A DNA stretch of 64,000 bases from CAYMPH01 sp964392365 (GTDB lineage: Bacteria > Spirochaetota > UBA4802 > UBA5550). How positions within the stretch are numbered: position 1 is the stretch's first letter; the number at the start of each line of letters is the position of its first letter. The DNA lies in assembly GCA_964392365.1 (NCBI GenBank), contig CAYMPH010000004.1:62001-126000 (forward strand). Reading direction: 5' to 3'. The position numbers were made by a program, and so were the translations under genes. Shown piece by piece: positions 62,111-64,000 of this stretch. Under the pieces are notes generated by a model that was not told the origin of the DNA, searched no databases, and worked only from the letters and a program-made list of their open reading frames with translations.

Positions 62111-63406
62111 CTAATTGATTCTTGTATTAAGATAATTTGAAAGCCTCTTTCCTAGTGAAACAACAGTCCAGACTACAGGTGCTCCAAGAGATGACGGAAA
62201 CACGCTTGCATCACAGCAGTAAAGATTTTTTATCTGCGTCTCAAGATTACTGTCAATTACCACACCTATTCTGCATGTTGCAGACGGATGCGCTCCTGCA
62301 GCTTTCATAGGGTAAATACTCTCTTCTATAGCTCCAGCTTTCATAAAAACTTTTTTAATTATCTGCACGCCTTTATCAATTTTTTTCTGATCATTTGCGG
62401 TAATAGGTTTTGCAAAAGCTCTTCCTTTTTTAATTTCACCTGAAACATCATCCTGAACTTTCACCATTATGCTGCTGTATTTCATAAAATTAAAAAGCTT
62501 TAACAGGTGAGATGGGCCTGACAGTGCAGCAATTCCCAAAAAAAGTGCCCAGTTCGGGGACACTGGAAGTATCACCAGTCCGTCATCGTCATAATGTTCT
62601 ATTGTGCCCACACTCATCGGGGTTGAACCTCGTGCATTTGTTCCAGGGATAATGGCCTGAACAAAAGTAAGCCAGTCGCAGCAAAGTCCCCTGCCTGCTT
62701 CATCGATGCCTGCTCTTCTGAGCATATGCACATTATTCAAGCCTCCGGATGAAAGAACAACAGTCTTTCCATAAAACCTGGATCCGTTTTTAAGAATAAC
62801 ACCTCTAGCTCTGCCGTTTTCAACAATCACATCTTTTACATCTGCATGAAGCATAAGGTCAGCACCTCCTGCTACAGCTTCATCACCGAAAACACGTCCT
62901 GTCCATTTAGCTCCTGTTTTACAGCCGAGCATGCAGTTTCCTGAGCCGTTGCATTTATCAGCATTTATAAACTTTTCCATTTTCTGCCAATGAAATCCGA
63001 GACTGTTTGCCGCTTCCATAAGCCGCAGGTTGTTCTCACCAACAAGTTCATCCGGAAGAGGTTTTATCCAGAGCTCGCTTCTTGCTTCCTCAACTTCCTT
63101 CGAGAGATCAATGCCAAACGGAGCGAAAAGTTTTTCAGGCGGAGGCAAAGCTGAACCTGCAGCAATGTTTGAAGCACCGCCATAATTATTCACAAAAATA
63201 ACAATATCCCTGTAATTTCTCAGCAGAGTCGGTAAATCTATCATAGAGGCTACAGTAACTGTATTACCGAGCCATTCCATGCGCCCTCCTTTTTCAAGGA
63301 GAAGTACCTTTTTTCCCTTTCTGGTCATTTCACGTGCAACAGTACATCCGGCAGCTCCGCTTCCTACTACTATTACATCATATTCTTTATTATTCTGCTG
63401 ATTCAT
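62111..63406 (-). CDS. FAD-dependent GMC-like oxidoreductase
   Basis: 431 residues. An N-terminal FAD-binding motif DVIVVGSGAAGCTVAREM and ELWIKPLPDEL are followed by a cysteine stretch, CNGSGNCMLGCKTGAKW, as in bacterial alcohol/sterol-type GMC oxidases. The C-terminal FAD region has AGAHPSATCRIG and CCDASVFPSSLGAPVVWTVV. It is short for the GMC family (usually 500-600), lacking part of the substrate domain. It likely oxidises an alcohol or sterol-like substrate, passing electrons to the ferredoxin encoded 21 bases upstream. Confidence 0.85.
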   Translation of the reverse strand: MNQQNNKEYDVIVVGSGAAGCTVAREMTRKGKKVLLLEKGGRMEWLGNTVTVASMIDLPTLLRNYRDIVIFVNNYGGASNIAAGSALPPPEKLFAPFGIDLSKEVEEARSELWIKPLPDELVGENNLRLMEAANSLGFHWQKMEKFINADKCNGSGNCMLGCKTGAKWTGRVFGDEAVAGGADLMLHADVKDVIVENGRARGVILKNGSRFYGKTVVLSSGGLNNVHMLRRAGIDEAGRGLCCDWLTFVQAIIPGTNARGSTPMSVGTIEHYDDDGLVILPVSPNWALFLGIAALSGPSHLLKLFNFMKYSSIMVKVQDDVSGEIKKGRAFAKPITANDQKKIDKGVQIIKKVFMKAGAIEESIYPMKAAGAHPSATCRIGVVIDSNLETQIKNLYCCDASVFPSSLGAPVVWTVVSLGKRLSNYLNTRIN

Positions 63407-63427
63407 TTAAGCACTCCCGGACATACA

Positions 63428-63994
63428 TTAATCAGATGTTATATAATCATTTTTTACTATGTTCAGATCAAGAGGAACAGGCTTATCCATATCTCTATAA
63501 AACGATAAAGCATTCTCCGGACAATGCTCAACACAGAGTTCACATCCGATGCAGACATTTTTATCATACATGAATGTTTTTGTAACTTTATCAACTTTAA
63601 TTGCTTTAACAGGACATACTTCTTCGCAGGTTCCATGCATTTTGCATTTCACTTTATTAAACTTAACAGAGTACCCGGATTTTATGGTCATGCTTAGTTT
63701 TTTATCAAATTTATTTGCTAACTTTGTAGCCTTAAGACTAACGCATGTATCCGGATGGCAGTTGCATATGATGCCGGTACTCCCCCCTGTTGCTACCTTA
63801 AAAAAAGCCTGGGTTACATACCCCTTTTTTCTGAATTTTTTAATCAGGTTCAGAGCATCTTCCTGGCTGATCTTTCTGGAATGATATTTCTTCCCATGCT
63901 CTATCCAGAATGATGAGATGCCTTTCCCTACAGCCAGGCATGATAAAATATTCTCATCCTTATCACCGAGGGCAACCTTGCAGGGGCAGTCCAT
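63428..63994 (-). CDS. Ferredoxin-type protein with two 4Fe-4S clusters, possibly cut by the window edge
   Basis: 188 residues visible. The C-terminal part holds two 4Fe-4S motifs, CKMHGTCEEVCP and CIGCELCVEHCP. The N-terminal half has CPC, and CNCHPDTC near the middle, suggesting extra metal binding. The ATG at 63994 is 6 bases from the edge and no ribosome site can be seen, so the true start may lie beyond. It probably carries electrons for the adjacent FAD oxidoreductase. Confidence 0.85.
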   Translation of the reverse strand: MDCPCKVALGDKDENILSCLAVGKGISSFWIEHGKKYHSRKISQEDALNLIKKFRKKGYVTQAFFKVATGGSTGIICNCHPDTCVSLKATKLANKFDKKLSMTIKSGYSVKFNKVKCKMHGTCEEVCPVKAIKVDKVTKTFMYDKNVCIGCELCVEHCPENALSFYRDMDKPVPLDLNIVKNDYITSD

Positions 63995-64000
63995 AACAGC

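Overview
The window is AT-rich DNA from a diderm (Gram-negative-type) bacterium. It encodes a porin-like barrel, a TolC-type channel, an RND pump, lipoproteins and many signal peptides. Genes have clear Shine-Dalgarno sites, and no rRNA, tRNA, CRISPR array or transposase gene was recognised. The phylum cannot be fixed from sequence alone; a spirochaete-like or deltaproteobacteria-like AT-rich lineage would fit.

Layout. 1-3.7 kb: glycogen phosphorylase and a metallophosphoesterase. 4-13.4 kb: a phosphate block, with an outer-membrane porin, a thioredoxin-type arsenate reductase and pstS on the minus strand, divergent from pstC-pstA-pstB-phoU-phoB-phoR. Candidate Pho boxes (tandem 11-mers with a CTTCATAA-like core) lie on both sides of the divergent promoter region, with a small inverted-repeat element between them. 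14.7-29.9 kb: the most striking locus, a minus-strand operon of a 2820-residue iterative type I polyketide/fatty-acid synthase (KS-AT-DH-CMeT-psiKR-ER-KR-ACP-TE), an Sfp-type phosphopantetheinyl transferase and a 1925-residue single-chain acyl-CoA carboxylase in the eukaryotic ACC order (BC, BCCP, long central region, CT). Together these would make malonyl-type extender units, activate the carrier protein and build and release a reduced, possibly methyl-branched acyl chain.

30.2-33.6 kb: a small Cys-rich secreted protein, then a three-gene plus-strand group: a membrane protein, a radical SAM/SPASM enzyme, and a 154-residue protein ending in Ala/Gly-rich sequence, a charged linker and 17 consecutive Asn. 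This is a good candidate for an undescribed peptide-modification system. 33.7-47.3 kb: an RCK-channel-RCK potassium channel, an orphan solute-binding protein beside a Cache-type hybrid kinase, hydrolases, a TspO relative, a diguanylate cyclase, an isochorismatase-like protein and an acyl-CoA synthetase. 47.4-53 kb: hydrolases, a TetR-controlled operon with a 20-bp-arm perfect palindrome and an ankyrin/NodB fusion, a MORN protein and a STAS protein. 53.1-59.6 kb: a CusCBA-type heavy-metal efflux operon led by a YHS protein. 59.8-64 kb: an unknown exported protein and a DUF362 / FAD oxidoreductase / ferredoxin group running off the window.

Non-coding structure includes a three-copy MITE-like family (about 10.1, 30.6 and 48.3 kb) with TATAGC-type ends and inner TGTCATTCC repeats, two inverted GC-rich palindromic repeats directly in front of the phosphopantetheinyl transferase, and palindromic sites upstream of the synthase. 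All functions are read from motifs and context; no database search was run.
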